Shown: piece by piece, positions 1-14,489 of the stretch
Layout: the number at the start of each line of letters is the position of its first letter
How positions within the stretch are numbered: the stretch's first letter is position 1
Assembly (NCBI GenBank): GCA_030063045.1
Contig: JAQSEB010000059.1
Span: 2,356,001 to 2,420,000, forward strand
Direction: 5' to 3'
DNA length: 64,000 bases
Origin: Pratylenchus scribneri
Lineage: Eukaryota > Nematoda > Chromadorea > Rhabditida > Pratylenchidae
Notes under the pieces: model-generated
The model's input: only the letters and a program-made list of their open reading frames with translations
The model's database searches: none
What the model was told of the DNA's origin: nothing
Program-made: the position numbers and the translations under genes

Positions 1-110
1 AACCTTATATTTTCTTTTTTGCCAAAACGAATTTCAAACCTTTACAATTTCCTTTTTCTGTTGAATGGAATATATTTTACCTTTTGCCATTGTTTTTCTT
101 CCATTTTTAC

Positions 111-200
111 ACCATTTTCCCATTCAATAAGAGCACTTTCAGCTGCGTAGAAGTGAAAAATGCCTAAAAGAAAAGCCGATAAAAGGATTTTTGCCGCCAT
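111..200 (-). CDS. Possible first exon of a secreted-protein gene running off the left edge
   Basis: On the minus strand an ATG at 200 opens a 30-codon frame that reads like a signal peptide: a short basic start (MAAK), a hydrophobic core (ILLSAFLLGIF) and a likely cleavage region after FYAAES. The frame meets a plausible GT donor at about 110-112, so this could be exon 1 of a gene whose rest lies left of the window. I recognise no family. The frame stays open past the donor to position 42, so an unspliced reading cannot be excluded. It is short and could be chance. Confidence 0.3.
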
Positions 201-300
201 TTTTGTTATTTCGTGGGAAACACATGCATTCTGCTGGATTCTGACATTCCATATATTTCTTTGTTCTTTATTGCAGCCAACTATTGCATTCATTTTGTTG

Positions 301-1425
301 ACATTTATTCAGCAATAATTCAGAATAAATATTTTAAAGAAATTTAATATTTTTAACATTTATTCCTTTCCTAATTCCCCATCCAAAATCAAATTGTCCC
401 AAACAAAGTTCAACAGTCATTTTCTTCACAATTTTTTCCAATTCTTTTGGCCACAGCTGTTCATCATTCAACTTTTCCCATGCATTTCCCTTGAACCTCC
501 CATTTTCACCTTCAAATATTCCGTCATCATGAATTCGTTCCCAATTCCCATCAATCTTTTCTTTTCATTCATTCCCATCCCCTCGGGGGATGCCCTCATT
601 TTCAATCCTTTAAATGTGAAATCAATCTCATTTTTCCCAGTCAATTTGAGATTTTAAAAAAAAATTATTGGGCCATTTGGACAGCGAAAAAGAAAATGTA
701 TTGAATTTGAATGGCAAAAATGAAATTTAAAATGAATCTACCCTAAGGGTTATGCCCTTCCTCCTCACTCCCAAATAGGAAAAGAATGGGAATTGGATTG
801 GTCCAAGACAAGATGATGATTGTAGCCACTTTTGGCAGCCCATTCTTTGGATTCGAAGGGTTAATTTATGGCAAAATTTCCAAGAATCGGAAAATGCCTG
901 ACCCATTGGTTATTCTAATTTTCTCCATTCACAGTCCAAACCAAAGTACAAATATTATACTATAGTATGTTCAAAAAAAGGAACATTGATAAACCCAAAT
1001 TTCCATTCCCACTGTTTTCTTTGACCCTATCAATATGCTTATCAGCAATTTTTGTTGTTGCCAAAGTGACTTTCTCCATATAGGTTTCTCTCAATTCTAT
1101 GTATTTTCCCTTTAAGTTAAGATCTCTCTAATTCGCTTATCATATCATCCAGAGCCAAAATCAGTTAAAATGATTACATAAATTTGGGTCTAAAATATAT
1201 TTATTTATTGATTTCCCCTTTCCGTTTTGGCCATATTCCTTGATGAGCCAAAAAAGAAATAATGTGCATTTTTTATCATTTAATTTAAAGTGCCAATAAA
1301 AATCCCCAGTGATTTGTTAAAAATTAACCAAAATTTAATTTAAAATATATTTCTCATAATCATTATATTTATATTTTGAATTAGCCTTTTTCCTTTCCTA
1401 ATCACCAAAACAAAAACCCATTGAA
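301..1425. other. Intergenic, no gene seen
   Basis: AT-rich sequence with short homopolymers and no open frame showing family similarity or good splice structure. It holds the upstream region of the S-adenosylmethionine decarboxylase gene. No TATA-like element or conserved block stood out. Confidence 0.6.
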
Positions 1426-3249
1426 ATGGCCAAAATGTCCTGCGATTTGGCACCGGATCAATTGCTTAAAAAGTCCTCATCAATCGAAAATGGGGAAAAA
1501 GATTCGGCAATGTTGGAATTCAACGCCAGTGAACATTTCTTTGAAGGAGCCGAAAAATTGTTGGAAATATGGTTTGCCGGTCAAAATGAGGGCGCCTCAC
1601 TTCGATCCATTCCCGAAAGGGAATTACACCGATTAGTGGATATGGCCGGATGCAAAATACTCCAAGCACTTCGAGCCGAACAAATCGATGCTTATTTATT
1701 AAGGTTGAATGGGAAATTCAATTTTGATTACAAAAATACATCTATTTCAACCCATTTTATTCCAGTGAAAGTAGTTTATTCGTTTCGGATCGTCGAATAA
1801 TCCTCAAAACTTGTGGTCAAACTCGTCCTCTCCTCGTCATTGGTGAATTGTTGGGATTGGCACGAAAATATGCAAAAATGGATACAGTGACAAATGTGAG
1901 AATGGCACATCTTTTTTTATTGATAAATTCATTCCCCCAAGGTGTATTATTCACGCAAGAATTTCTTCCGCCCCCAATTGCAGCCTCAATTGCACGCAAC
2001 TTTTGATGAGGAAATCAACCATTTGGATGCATTCTTTCAAGGAAAATTCACATTCATATTAATATCAATTCTCTCTATTATTTATTAATTTTTGTAGGTG
2101 GCACCGCTTATTGTATGGGCCCATTGAAGCATGATCGATGGTAAAATGGCCTTAAATGTTTACTAAATTAAGGGTATTTTTGAGGTATTTGTACACTTTG
2201 ACCACTCCCCGTGCCCCGCTAAATTGTTCGGACCATACATTGGAATTGCAAATGACCGGCATTCCAAATGAATTGCTTCGAATTTATAGTTGGGCCGAAT
2301 GCCCAAATGGGGCCGAGGAATGCACGCAGGTAACATTATGAAGATTGCCTTTGGAATAAATAATTCCATTTTTAACAAATCAACTAAAATTCATATTCAT
2401 CAGAAGGCCGGCATCATGGATTTAATCCCAAAGGGTACAATTGTTCAGGATGAACTTTTTCAGCCCGTTGGATACAGTTTTGTGTGCCATAAAATATTCA
2501 TTATTCATTTCCCCTTAAAGGTATGAACGGTGTGCCGGCTCTGGACGAATATGTGACCATTCATGTGACACCGGAACCCGAATTCTGTTATGTTTCATTC
2601 GAAACAAATCATCGAAGGGGATGCCTTTATGAACAAACAATGAAGGTAAAAATCAACGGTGATATATTTATGTGTTCCAATTTGATTTGAATGTGAAGGT
2701 ATTGGAAATGTATCGGCCGAGCCGTTTCATTCTAACACTTTTTGCCAATGAACAATCAATTGGGGCACAAAAGGCTCAGCAAAGACTTTGGATGGAAGAA
2801 ATTTTGGGCTATCGACGGTTGACCGTTCAAATGCTACGGCTTCAGGTGGGAATATTTAATTCAAATGAGGGAACTTTTTCGCATAGAGAATTACTTTATT
2901 CACAATTGAATTATTGCCAAAAAAAAGATTAAAATGGTTTTATTTAATGTCATTTAATAAAATAATTTTTTCTTATTGAATAACATATTTGCTCTATTAG
3001 TGAATTGTCCCGAGGCTATATTAGAAAGGAAAGCTTCAAGGGGGGAGGGGCAATAATAAAGTAATATGGTAAATAAAATATTCTCCTCCTACTTTTTTTA
3101 TACAGTATGACACACTCCTTTTCGCTCTATATGTTCGAAAGGGTCAACCATTGTTGGCAAATGGCATTGAGGAAAATGGCCAAGTCCGTAAAATGATGGA
3201 AGAAAGTGAAATGCCAATAAATGGGAATCAAAAATGGAATGAAAGATGA
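1426..3249 (+). CDS. smd-1: S-adenosylmethionine decarboxylase proenzyme
   Basis: Cytosolic pyruvoyl enzyme that decarboxylates S-adenosylmethionine to supply aminopropyl groups for spermidine and spermine. Nine exons: 1426-1703, 1766-1895, 1942-2041, 2098-2140, 2185-2329, 2404-2476, 2521-2645, 2699-2845, 3106-3249, giving about 394 residues; human AMD1 has 334. Diagnostic segments in order: [13 protein letters not shown] near the N-terminus; [13 protein letters not shown] at about 91-103, where the chain self-cleaves between Glu94 and Ser95 and Ser95 becomes the pyruvoyl group; LKTCG with the conserved catalytic Cys; [24 protein letters not shown] with the His needed for processing. All splice phases agree if intron 3 (2042-2097) starts with GA instead of GT; no GT or GC donor gives the conserved reading. 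The long intron 2846-3105 has no visible content. Function and family are certain; the last exon is diverged but open to a clean stop. Confidence 0.95.
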
Positions 3250-3339
3250 CATCGATAAAATTCGAAAATTTGCATTTTAATGTCTATTTTTTGTAGAAAT
3301 TATGAAATTTCCCAATTTGTGTGAATTAAATCAATCGAA

Positions 3340-3345
3340 AATAAA
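3340..3345 (+). promoter_or_regulatory. AATAAA polyadenylation signal of the SAM decarboxylase gene
   Basis: AATAAA lies 91 bases after the stop codon at 3249, at a normal distance for a nematode 3' UTR. Only the hexamer itself supports it. Confidence 0.5.
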
Positions 3346-6300
3346 CGGGAATTTATTTTATTTTTGAATGAATTCATTAATTGTATTGGGCCATCATCTT
3401 TCCAGGATAAAACTTTTCATTGTATTTAGGACAATTTTCCCTGATTTTACCAATTTTTATTTAATTTACCACCCAAAAAGGAGACATTAATTTCCCCCAA
3501 AAATTGGTTATTCTTGGTTGGAGGCTGTTTTCTTTTCTTATCGGCCCAAACTCATCTCCGCTTGTGTCGGTGGCTCCATTCCTCCATCCACCCAAAATAT
3601 TTTCACACCAATTTTCATCGCCCACCATAAACCCATTCCGCTTCAGCTCAATTTCTTCCTCCAATTGATCGCTTAAGAAAGTTTGATTTCATTTGCCAAG
3701 AATATCAAAAATTCCCCAAAAAATAATCACTCAGCATTATTCCAAATATTTTCAGTCAAAATTTTATCATTTTATTTATTTTGGGGGTCGGACCAGTCAA
3801 AGCTTATCGGTCCGGGCGAATCTTTCATCCAATTCTGTCAAATCTTTTCAAATTTCGCCCACCAATTAAATTTTGGGGAGGGCACTTTTAAATCGGCGAA
3901 ATTGGATGGACACTTTGCTGGGCAATGCTCACCCTAAAATAAATATTATTTATGATTGACGGACGGCTGAAGATGCCGAAATATAATATTTGGGCGCATT
4001 AATTTAATATTCCCCTCATTTAGTGCGCCGATCTTTAAATTTGACCCTCTATCAAAATTTTGATCCGTTAGGAAAAAATTTTTATAAATTTTCAGTGTCA
4101 TTATTTAAATGCAAAATTAATTAAAATTAAATTAAATTAGGCTCTTTGCTAATCTTTTATTTATATTTCTTTTTATACCCCATATTTCTACTGATGAATT
4201 TGCAATATTTTTAATCCTAACCCAAATTTTCCTCCTATTTCCATATATATATAGGGCTGATATTCGAAATGCCATTTTGGTTTTTCTCAAAATATGGTTA
4301 AAAGTCCACAAATTCCAAATTCTTTATATTCAATGGACCTTCTTCGTTGATCTCCCAAACCAACCAAATGCTCTGATGGCATTTTTGGCGATTTTCCCCA
4401 TAAAAAAATAATGAAAATGTAATCTGATCTAATTCTCCTTTGCCCCATTCATTCATTCACTTCTGGGTCCATTCCCTTCATATTTTGAAGGGCCAAATGT
4501 CGACGGATTATTCGACCTCCTTTTCCTCTATAGGAAAGTTTGTTTTTCGCTAAAAAAACAATAATAATAATAATAATGAGGAAAAGATGGACCATCCCTC
4601 AATGGCATTGAGTATCAAATCCTCTCTTTTCCCTTATGGCATTATCATTCGCGCGGATCACCTTTCTTCAAATCCTAATGCAAATTGCTAATATCCCTTT
4701 TATTCTGGATTTAAATAGAATCCATTGGCCAATTCCTAATTGACATTTTTGAGTTCATTCTTTAAAACATTTTAATATTACATTCATAAACCCAAAAATG
4801 CTCTACCCAAAATTTTCATTCAAAAATTTTTATCTGTTTGAATTTGAATGATTCTATTCCATCCATTCCATTTTTCGGCCAAAAGTGGGCAAAGGGCAAT
4901 ACCATTAATATATTCATTTTTCCATTCTAAATGTCCCCTCTTTGACCATTTCCTGTTTATTATTCCCCAAACTTCCATTATTTCTTCTTTAAATGGATGG
5001 CGCACAATTTCCGTCTATTTTTCTACCCTTTAAAAAGTTAAAAAACCATATTCCTCTTTTTTAATGCATTGGCCACATTTTGGGCACACACTTTTGGACT
5101 CATTTGAATGGAAATGTTCGAGAATGGGGAAGTAAAGGAAGAAAAGGAGATGTCCATTCGGGCGACCCTCTCCAATGGTCATTCCCCCTCCTTCAATGCC
5201 TAGATCTCGATTGGAAAACAGGAAGAATAGTGTCCATTTGGATTGGTTTTGAGGTCACATCCCCGCGCCCGAATGCCCACTCCATTGTGAATGGGGCATC
5301 AAAATTGACTGACACACTTGAAGAGGGCATCCATCCACCCATCCACATTGGCCATTTGGCCATTGGATGGACTGGACCATGGTCACTTTGGCGACAATTT
5401 TATGGCCAATTGAGGACATCCTCACTCTAAGGTCTATTCATCTTCTTCACGGAATCGCAAATTTCGCCTCATTTCCAGCCCATCTTTCCCTCATTTTGTT
5501 CGATTTTAAATTGCGCAATTTTATTATTTTCGAATTTATAGCTTGTAAATCCCATTAAAATTAAATTTCATTTTCTATATTTTATCTTTTTTGTGTTCAA
5601 CAAAATTCCCTTCAAATCTTTTAATTCCTTCTTCATATTTCATCAATTCAATTTCTCCAAAATTTCGAATATTCCCATAGGATTTATTCACATTCTATTG
5701 GGCCAATTTTGGCCATAAAAATTTTAAGAAAAATCGGGGAAAACGTTTAAAAAGATGCAACGTGGATATCAAATAAAATGATGAAAATTCTTTTTTTTCC
5801 TTGATTGAGGCTTGAGGGCCAATTCCATTTGAATGAATCCAATTGGGAATGGGAGGTGAAGATGAGATTGGAGATAATGAAAAGAAATTGGAATATCAAA
5901 TTCACTCATTCAATTCATTCATTCATTCATTGGATTTATGAATGAATGTGTTTGGAGGAGAATGGAAGGAACGGCATTTGGCATTGTCTTTGGATGGGAT
6001 GAAGATGAATTGGCCAAGATTATGACCATCAAATTTGAAAGGATGGCAAAACGAACGGAACGAATTCCTTAAATGAATACGGTATTCCGAAATTCATTCC
6101 AAGTACTAATTCAGATTTTATTCTGATTCCAAAATTCTGATTTTATTTACTACTAAATTTATTAAATTGTCCTTAATAAATTTTATATCTTTTGGTCAAT
6201 TGCCATCATTTCCTCATTTATTCATTGCATTTCCATTTAAAAATGAATTTTTTGTTTTTATTGCCCCATTCCCATTTTCCAATCTCCACTCTTCAACCAC

Positions 6301-6893
6301 GACCTCGCGCAATTCGAAAAACATTTATTTTCCATTTCACAACTTTCGTCCTTCCTTTTGATCTTGCCGATTTCCCATTTTTCTTAACATTTTCCATTTT
6401 TCCACTCAACTTTTGACGCTTATAAAAAACAAAATTTTCGCAATTTATTTGAAAAATATTTTTACAAACTTTCATAATATAAATTGATGTTAAAATCAAT
6501 TTTAAATGAGCCATTTTTAGCTCATTCTTCAAAAAAGATATAAAATTAATTCTCTTTTCTAATTAATAAATTCTTTGCCACCTTCCCATTGGACCACCCA
6601 AAAATGTCCAATTATGTACATAAATATGAATAAAAAAGATGGGACATAAATTCCCACCCAAAGTAAAATGGATGGATGCATAAAAGTTTCCCTTTTGGCC
6701 ACCCTTTTGGGTACAATGTTAATGGCGGCCTTTCCTTTTTTTTCCATTTTATTTGGCCGAATTGCATTTCCCATGAATGGGGGGTTGGAATTTTCGTAGA
6801 ATCCTCCCCCAATAATATTCCCTGGCTTAATTATTGGCTCCAAATTAACAATGCCGGCAAGGAGGGTTCATTTAGGCGGCACCATCTTCCATT

Positions 6894-6910
6894 CCCCCCC
6901 CCCCCCCCCC
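6894..6910 (+). repeat. Poly-C tract
   Basis: An uninterrupted C run of about 17 bases inside the pyrimidine-rich region. Similar shorter runs occur near 13439-13450, 18252-18269 and 31088-31096. The reverse strand could form G-rich structures. Confidence 0.8.
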
Positions 6911-9900
6911 TTCATTTATATTTGTATTTATTTTATTCTTCTTTTGCGCAAATAACTTTTCCCACCTCTTTGGGTGGTCCTTTTCCCTGCCACCGCCGGC
7001 GGCGACTTCCTTTTTCGTTTTGATTTCCTTTGGGAAAGGCCGCCCCACCCTTCCATTCCTTACCCAAAATCCATTATTGTTTTTGTGGCGCCGTGTGAAA
7101 AGGCACACATGGAATGCGCCCAAAATGCATTCATTGCTTCTGATTTTTGATAGCTGATTAAAATGGGAAAAATGGTAACGGCGAGGAGGGACAAATTAAT
7201 TAGCAGGGAATGAATGATTTCGGGAGATGTTTTTGACAAAAAATGCCGCCAATAAATTCCACATATTATTGGATATTTCCGCATTCGAAGCACTCAAATA
7301 TCCAAACAAATGTTCAAATGATAATAATAATAAATTTCTCCCAGCCAAATCCTCAAAGATCATTTCAAAAAGTGATCCCTTTGTGTGGTCTTACTTTTAA
7401 ACCATTTCCCACATTCCTTCCAAGCAATGTCATTTGTCCACATTTTCAATTAAATTCTGATTAAGCTACGAATTTTTAATTAAACAAAATGGGATAAAAG
7501 CTTGTGAAATTAATATGGGCCAATTTAATTTGAACTAGGCCAAAATGATGCAACACGAAAACAGCTGCCATCCACCAATCCAAATTGCTTTCTCTGATGT
7601 TACCGCCCCTTCCATTTCCCTCTCGATTGAAGTCCAATTAATCATCCGCACCTTCTATTCCTCCTCTCGATGGCCCTCCACCAAATTCTCCATCATTTTC
7701 CAATGCCAATCCACCTTTCCAATTATACTTGCCTTCCAATATCTCCTTCTTTTAGCCTTCATTTATGTCTGGCAAAGAAAAGACAACCTCCAGCTCATTG
7801 CAAGGAGATGGTGGCAAAATGTTGGAGGAGGCCATGTCGGGCCAAAGCGCAGACAAAGGCAAAGAAAGAAATGGAAGCCTCAAAGTCCAGGGCGGCCCAG
7901 AACCAGCCACCACACCTTGCAAAAAAAGACAAAGAGAGGGAAGGAGGGCTCGCATCCATCAAATGGCCATAAAGGGGGAAGAATGCCTGGATTTTGGCCA
8001 TTTCAATTCAATTCTTCTCTCCCATTCCTCCAACTCATTCCCATTTCAAATTAGCCAATCTTCCATTTTCCACGTAAAATTCAAATATTTTAAGCATTAA
8101 ATCAGAAATAGTTCATCAACATTTGCAGGTAAATTCTTTGAAAAAAAGTTCAATTAAGAATCAAATTTGATGATCAAGCGGAATTCAAAATGATTGATTT
8201 CACTCAAATTAATTGTAAATAATTCTTTATATTTTGGATCTTCCCTTCCCTTTTTTTTGCATCTTTCATTCCCAACCTCATTATCCTCCTTTTCTCATTC
8301 ATTTCATTGCCAATTTTGTCCAATTTCGGCTTTTCATTTTTGGTTTCCCTTTGCTGCCATCGACGGCACTGACAATCGGATTAATCCACCGATGTTCCCT
8401 TTCAATTTCTTTCATTTCCTCCTTTTTCCGCCTCCTTTTTTTCCTCCAAAAGCCGCCCATTTTGCCAGCTGGGTGTCGGATCGGCTTTTGCCATTTCCTC
8501 CTCATTTTCCATTTTCAGCCGCTCCAATCCCCCATTCCTTTTCTTTTCCATTTTTGCAGCCGCCACCCTTTTCTCGGCACAAAATTGGCTGAATGGGGCC
8601 CCCGGTCGGCACATTTGTGTGCTACGGGCCATTCGAGGCAATTGTGGTGGCCACTGAAAATTGCGAAAATCTCTCTTTTTGGGCGCAAACCCAGGGTGGC
8701 GGTGGGCCAAAAGGCCAATGGGCCACCGCTCATTTCCTACTTTCCACCCCTTTATTCGACTCTTCCAGCCAAACTGGTAATTTTGGTGCCAAAAGAAGAG
8801 AATTGAATGAGAAAGGTGGAGGGGAAAACCATTGGGTTGGGTGGAGGATGGAAAAGCAGCCGCCGCCATTTTTGAATGGATGGAACAATGGAAATGGGGA
8901 AAGGGGTTTGGCTTGTGCTTTTTGGCCTTCCCAAATATGGAAACACACTACTAAATATTATTGGAGAATATGGGCTATTGTGGTCCCTCTTTTGATTTGG
9001 AAATGTTGCCAAAATTGAGGTGGCAAAAATGCTAATTTTATTTGCAAAATTCATTAAGGCCAAATTGGCTGCATTTTTGGGATGAAACCCTCGGAAAAAT
9101 GCGTTCCAATTCTACAAATCCATTTAATAAATTCCTTTTTTTGACCAGCCAATATTTGAAAGGCTTCTTCCATTTCTTTCATTACCAAATCAATGGCTTC
9201 TTCTTTCCCTTCCCATTTGTTCCATTCCAATCAAAAGGCACTCAAAATCCGATTCAAAAATAATCCTTTGCCCCCCTTGTTCACCCCCACCAATCCCCCT
9301 CCCCATTATTCCTTCCGATACATCCGCCCTTTTGGATCTTCTTCCTCCGATCGTCGGCCAATTCAAAAAGAGGGCAATCGCCGATTGTTTGTGGCCCTTT
9401 GGCCTGAGGCCGGCCTTTGATTGACTCGTCTCCGTTGTTGTTCAAAAATCGACGACGCCCTTCAACCACCTTCCCCAATTCCTCCCAACCAATTGGTCAT
9501 TCTGTACGCAAAGGTGGATGGCCACTGGCCACCTTTTTCCTCCATTCAAAAATGTTCCTCCAGGCAATTTTTTCCTTTTCCCTCCAATTTGCCCCAATTC
9601 AACCTTTTTGTGCCATTTCCCCTCCATTCATTCAGTGTCCCTTTTGAATGGACATTTGGGAATGAGGGAGGAGGACGGCGTCCCTTATTCAAAAACCGCC
9701 GCCAACCCACCAAATGGTGACCGACTCACCCAACCATCGATGGTTTATAATAGAAGGCGCATTGCCCTCCTCCTATATGTGCTTTTGCCGGGGTTTTTCC
9801 TCCCCGCAGGGTCCGAGTCCTCCGTCCCTTTTGTCGCCCCCCAAGGGCCCACAATGTCCATTCGGCGTCCACCCTTCTTCATCGTTCAATCCGCTGACTT

Positions 9901-11421
9901 CCCTACCGCGAACACTTCCTCCTTTTCCTCCTCTTCTTCTTCTCTTCATCCTCATCCTTCCATTGGAAGAGGGAAGAGGAGGTGGGCCCAACAAAGCAAA
10001 AATGGGAAGGGCCAAAGGAGGAGGAGGTGGGTGAAAGGGCGGAGGGCAAGTGGCAAAAAGAGGAAGAGACGACGACCAAAGGGAAGAGGAAGAAAAGGCT
10101 CCTCGTCTTCTTCCTCTTTTTAAGACTGACGCCCCTTTTTTATTCCTCCTCGGCTTTTCCACATTGGTCCTCTTCCGACGACCCTTTTTGCGTCCATTGA
10201 AGGTCCCTTGCTTTTACCCTCCCAAAATCGTCCACATTTATTATTTATGTGCTGGCCCTGACTGTGGGCTTACTCTGTGTTTTGGAGGGAGGGGAAGAGG
10301 ACCGCTTGTTGGCTTGTGCTTGGCCCTAAAAGGGAAGGGGGAAACACCCCTCAAAGCGCCATTCTAGGAGGAAGAAGGGGTGATGGAAGAAGCGGTGCCA
10401 CCTAACATGAGAAGAAGATGCTTCCCACATTTTCCCCTTTTTGGCCAAACTCGTCCCGATGCCCTTTTGCCTTCGACCCTCCCGGCTTTATCCCACCCTG
10501 TGGGACATTTTTTCACCTTTACTCGATTTCTTTTTGGCCTAAAAAAGACCCAAAGCTCAATGCCCCCTTCCTTTAAATGTGCCAATTTTGCGTGCCAAAA
10601 ATGACCAAAAAGTTGCAAAGCGACCTTTGCGTGTTGACAATTTGAAAAGCAAAATTTGTTGTAAAATTTTTTGCTGAAATTGCAAAAACTTCCAAAAATA
10701 TAATTGGGTCATTTCTTCGCATAAAAACCTCAAAAGGGACGATAATTTTTCAAGGGCATTTGATTTGCCTATCGGAAAATCCTTCTTTCACATTTAATTT
10801 TGCTTTTTATTGTTTTCAACAATTTTATTTAAAATGTTCGCAATTTTCCCCCGTAAAAACATCTGCCCATTCATTTGCTTTGCCCCATTTAATCCCCTCA
10901 AATCTTTTCTCCAAAAACTGCCAATCATTCCCATTCCCATCCAATCAAGGCATTTTGTATTTTCATTATTTCCCATCGGCTTATCTCCTCCAAAAATGCT
11001 TATCATCAAAATTAGCCTACCCCCAAAAAATTTGCTCATTTTTATCAGCTGCTTCCGCCTTTCCCTCTTTTAATTCTATTTGAAAAAAATTCTGCCCAAA
11101 TTCCGTTCCATTTTTTCGTCCGTCAATCACAAAACGGGGCGAAAATGAGCAAATCTGATTTTCATTTGCCCCATCCACCCAATGAATTCGTCCGCCAAAA
11201 TAAATTTTCCCCTCTCCACTCCCACTTTTCAAAATGGCCGTCACAATTCAATACACAACACACCGGCGGGCAGTGGCGAATTCCATTTTTGGTCGGCGAT
11301 TATCAATTTTTTCGTCGGCTCTCTTTTTACCATTTTTTTCTCCTCTCGACTGATTTTGAGAATCCACTGATTTACTTTTTAAATTATTTCGGGTAGAATT
11401 TATGAAGCAATTTGACATTTT

Positions 11422-11470
11422 TTGAACATTTTTCCATGAGATATTTGAACATTTTTCCATGAGATATTTG
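11422..11470 (+). repeat. 23-bp tandem duplication
   Basis: Two adjacent copies of a 23-base unit containing ACATTTTTCCATGAGATA. They are nearly perfect, so the duplication is young. No gene overlaps. Confidence 0.75.
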
Positions 11471-14127
11471 ATGGGATACATTCTCAATTTTGGTTATTTT
11501 TGTTAAATTAAAAAAACTGAGCCTGTTTGTACCTGTAATAATGTAAGTTAATAAAAAAAATCTAAAATTGCTCAATGAAATCTCTTCTATGAAATTAAAA
11601 ATTAACTTGAACCATAAAGTAATAAATAATAGGTAGCAAATTTCCAACCTTACCATATCCCTAAAATCGAATAAGGAAGGGAAGAAATGAAAATGAAATC
11701 ATCTCACAGTCCTGGGGGGGCATCTCAAAATCTAATCAATTCATTGCTAAAATCAAAGGAAGTTTCCTACTGTAATTACAGTATTCCTTCGTTCCATCAA
11801 TTCGATCATGGGCTGCAAAGGCAAATTCCAAATTTCCCTTTCAAAGGATGCCCTCAGGCAAATTCATCCCTCCCTTCTTTTCCCTTCAACCAAAAAACAA
11901 AAACCATTTCCCTTTTTTTAGTCATTTTTTCCATTTACCTCATCAGACATTCCATTCCAATTTCGACCCACCAATAAATTTTGTCATCAATTTCAAAGCC
12001 ATTTCCTTGGGTTCATCATCATTTTTGGCTTTTCCTTTTTTTACTTCCGATTTTGCCTCCTCTCTCTTTGCTTCTTTTCACCTGTTGGCCAATCTGTTGC
12101 TTTTTCCTCCTTTTTCGAGAGTCTCGGCTTCTTCTCCCTCCACCTTTTCCCTCCCATTCATCAATGTCCCACCTTCTTCCTCCATTTTCAATCCTTTCTG
12201 CCATTCTTTGCCCGAAACATTTGACTGGGCGGTTCGTGAAAAAGACGGCTCCAATTGAGTGAGGGGAATAAATATAGGAGGCGAAGGCGGGCGGTCGCCA
12301 AAAAAGTTTTTTTCCACACCCCAAAAATTGCAGTTGGACTCAATTTTAAATGGGAAACAATTTTGGAAGGCAAAACAGCGGGAGTTGGAATATGGCAGGG
12401 GTATAGGGGGGACTTGTCTGAACTTTGCCCCATTCCACCCCTTAAATTGTGCAACAGCCAATTTTTGGCCCCTTTCTTTTTTTGGCCATGCATTAATTTG
12501 AAAAATTGCTCACCCATTTTCCAATTCCCCTTCACACTTTATATTCTCGACTCTTCCCATTTTTTGCATTTTTCGCGCGCAACAAAACAGCTGATCAGCA
12601 CCCAAAATTGTGAAAGCTATTGATGGATTTTATCCATCAAAAAGGCCAACATACCATTTTTTGAGGAGGATCAAAGATTCCATTCTATCATCTTTTTCCC
12701 TTTAAATTGTTCAAAAATTTCAATGAATTTCTTTCCCAGCTTTTCCTCAATCCAATTCATTGGTCTATTATTTTATTTTCTCCTTGCAAATTTCACCCTA
12801 AAATCATCATTCATTCCTCTTTTTTAAAAAAATTTTCCCTTTTTAACTGCAAAATGTGTTTTGCATTTTCATTCCATTTTCATTCGGTCTTTGCAACAAA
12901 ACCCGCCTTTAAAAGGGAAATAACAAGAGGAATGAAGGACCAAAGAGGGTTCATCAGCTGCTGGTCGCCCTTCGTTCTTTCCCCGCCTTTTTCCCTTTCA
13001 TTTTTGCTCCCGATCAATCCATTTGGCCCATCTAATCTTCTTCTTACTTATTCCCCAATTTTTCATCATTCATTCATGCCATCTCATCCATTTCCCCGCC
13101 GGCGATTGAGTTTTTGATCGCCGTTCTTGAATATTTTTTTGTGGTCTTCGCCATCCAATTTTTGTCCCATTCTTTTCACGTCGTCATCCTCTATTCTCGA
13201 CCGCAGCAGTTTTCTTTCAGTCAATCTTCCTTCCTTCCTTCCATTCACCAATTCTTCCCCTTCCAATCTTCTTTTTGCCCCCAATCAAAACGTCGTTGCC
13301 GCCAAAGGAGGGTCCAGTCCGAGACGAGTCTTCCTCCGTTCTGCTCTTCTTCCTCTTCTCTTCATCCCTTCCAAACCCCTTGTTCGTCCATTCATTCCCC
13401 TCCTTCCAATCTTCTTTTATTCCCGCCGCCAACATTGCCCCCCCCCCCCCTCCTCTTCCTTCAATTCATTGAACATTTTTGTGGCGGCACCCCAAATCGT
13501 TCATCCTCCTTCTCCGCAATCAAAATTGTTATTTTTTTCCTTTTCGCAAATGCCGACCTCCTTTTTCAAAAAGGCCGACTTGTTGTTGAACTCCTTGGGA
13601 ATCGCCATCTTTCGCCCCCTCGACCCATTCCCCCAATTTCCGCTGGAATATGCAAATTAATTTTATGGGAGCGACAGTCGTAATTCCATCCAATTTATTG
13701 GATTGGATGTGTTTAAATAATTTGAATCTGGGAAAATGAAAACATTGAATTCCTCCCCTTTTTCCAATTCCCCCTCCATTAATTTATTTTCCCAATCACA
13801 TTTCAAAGATACTTTAAGGAATTACAAAACCCCAACTTCACATTTGATTACAGAAACCTCTAAAATTGTTAAAAATTGAAAGCTATATTTCAATCCATTT
13901 CCTCCTTTTTTTATTGTGTTTGCGAATTTCACCGAAAAAGTTGTATCAAACCATGTTTTCCTTTTACTTGCATGATGTTTTGGAGAGCCATTCTAAGAGT
14001 TTTAACAAGCTAAATCCAAATTCTCATCATCGATTTTGTTATAATACCCTGGGTAAGTAAATAGCCAAAAACCTACTGTTAGGATAAAATTTCTTAAACT
14101 ACTTTTTTCATCAAAATAAAATAAGAT

Positions 14128-14260
14128 CTCTGTTCCCTCCTTTTCAAAAATACCGTATTCTCTCTTCTTCTCAATTATAGCTTCAGGCAATTATCATTTG
14201 TGCTCCCTCTCAGTCAATTTCCAAAAAGGAAGGAAAATGGACACTTTATTAAAATAATTT
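14128..14260 (+). repeat. Dispersed repeat, copy A
   Basis: A segment of about 130 bp containing CAGGCAATTATCATTTG and GGACACTTTATTAAAATAAT that recurs in direct orientation at 18916-19048. The pair brackets the TCF gene. No terminal inverted repeat or target duplication was recognised, so the element type is unknown; it could be a short non-autonomous element. Confidence 0.7.
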
Positions 14261-14489
14261 AAGCCAATCTTTTGGCTTAATTGATATTTGAATTGAATGT
14301 TTTGTAAAAGCTAAAAATGATTCAAACACATTTAAATCATATTAGTACACTTTTTGATGTTAAATTGAACCATTCAAATGGATTCAGTCGATTCAAAACA
14401 AATATTAATTTCTTCATTCCAAATTTCCGTCCCCAATTTTTAACCACCCAAAAAACGTGAATTCCTCAAATGCAAATTCTTTTATCTTT

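Noticed and set aside
8234..10367. Many overlapping frames of 100-200 codons on both strands
   Set aside because: Low-complexity Phe/Ser/Pro or Lys/Gly/Arg translations that follow from base composition; no domain, no splice chain.
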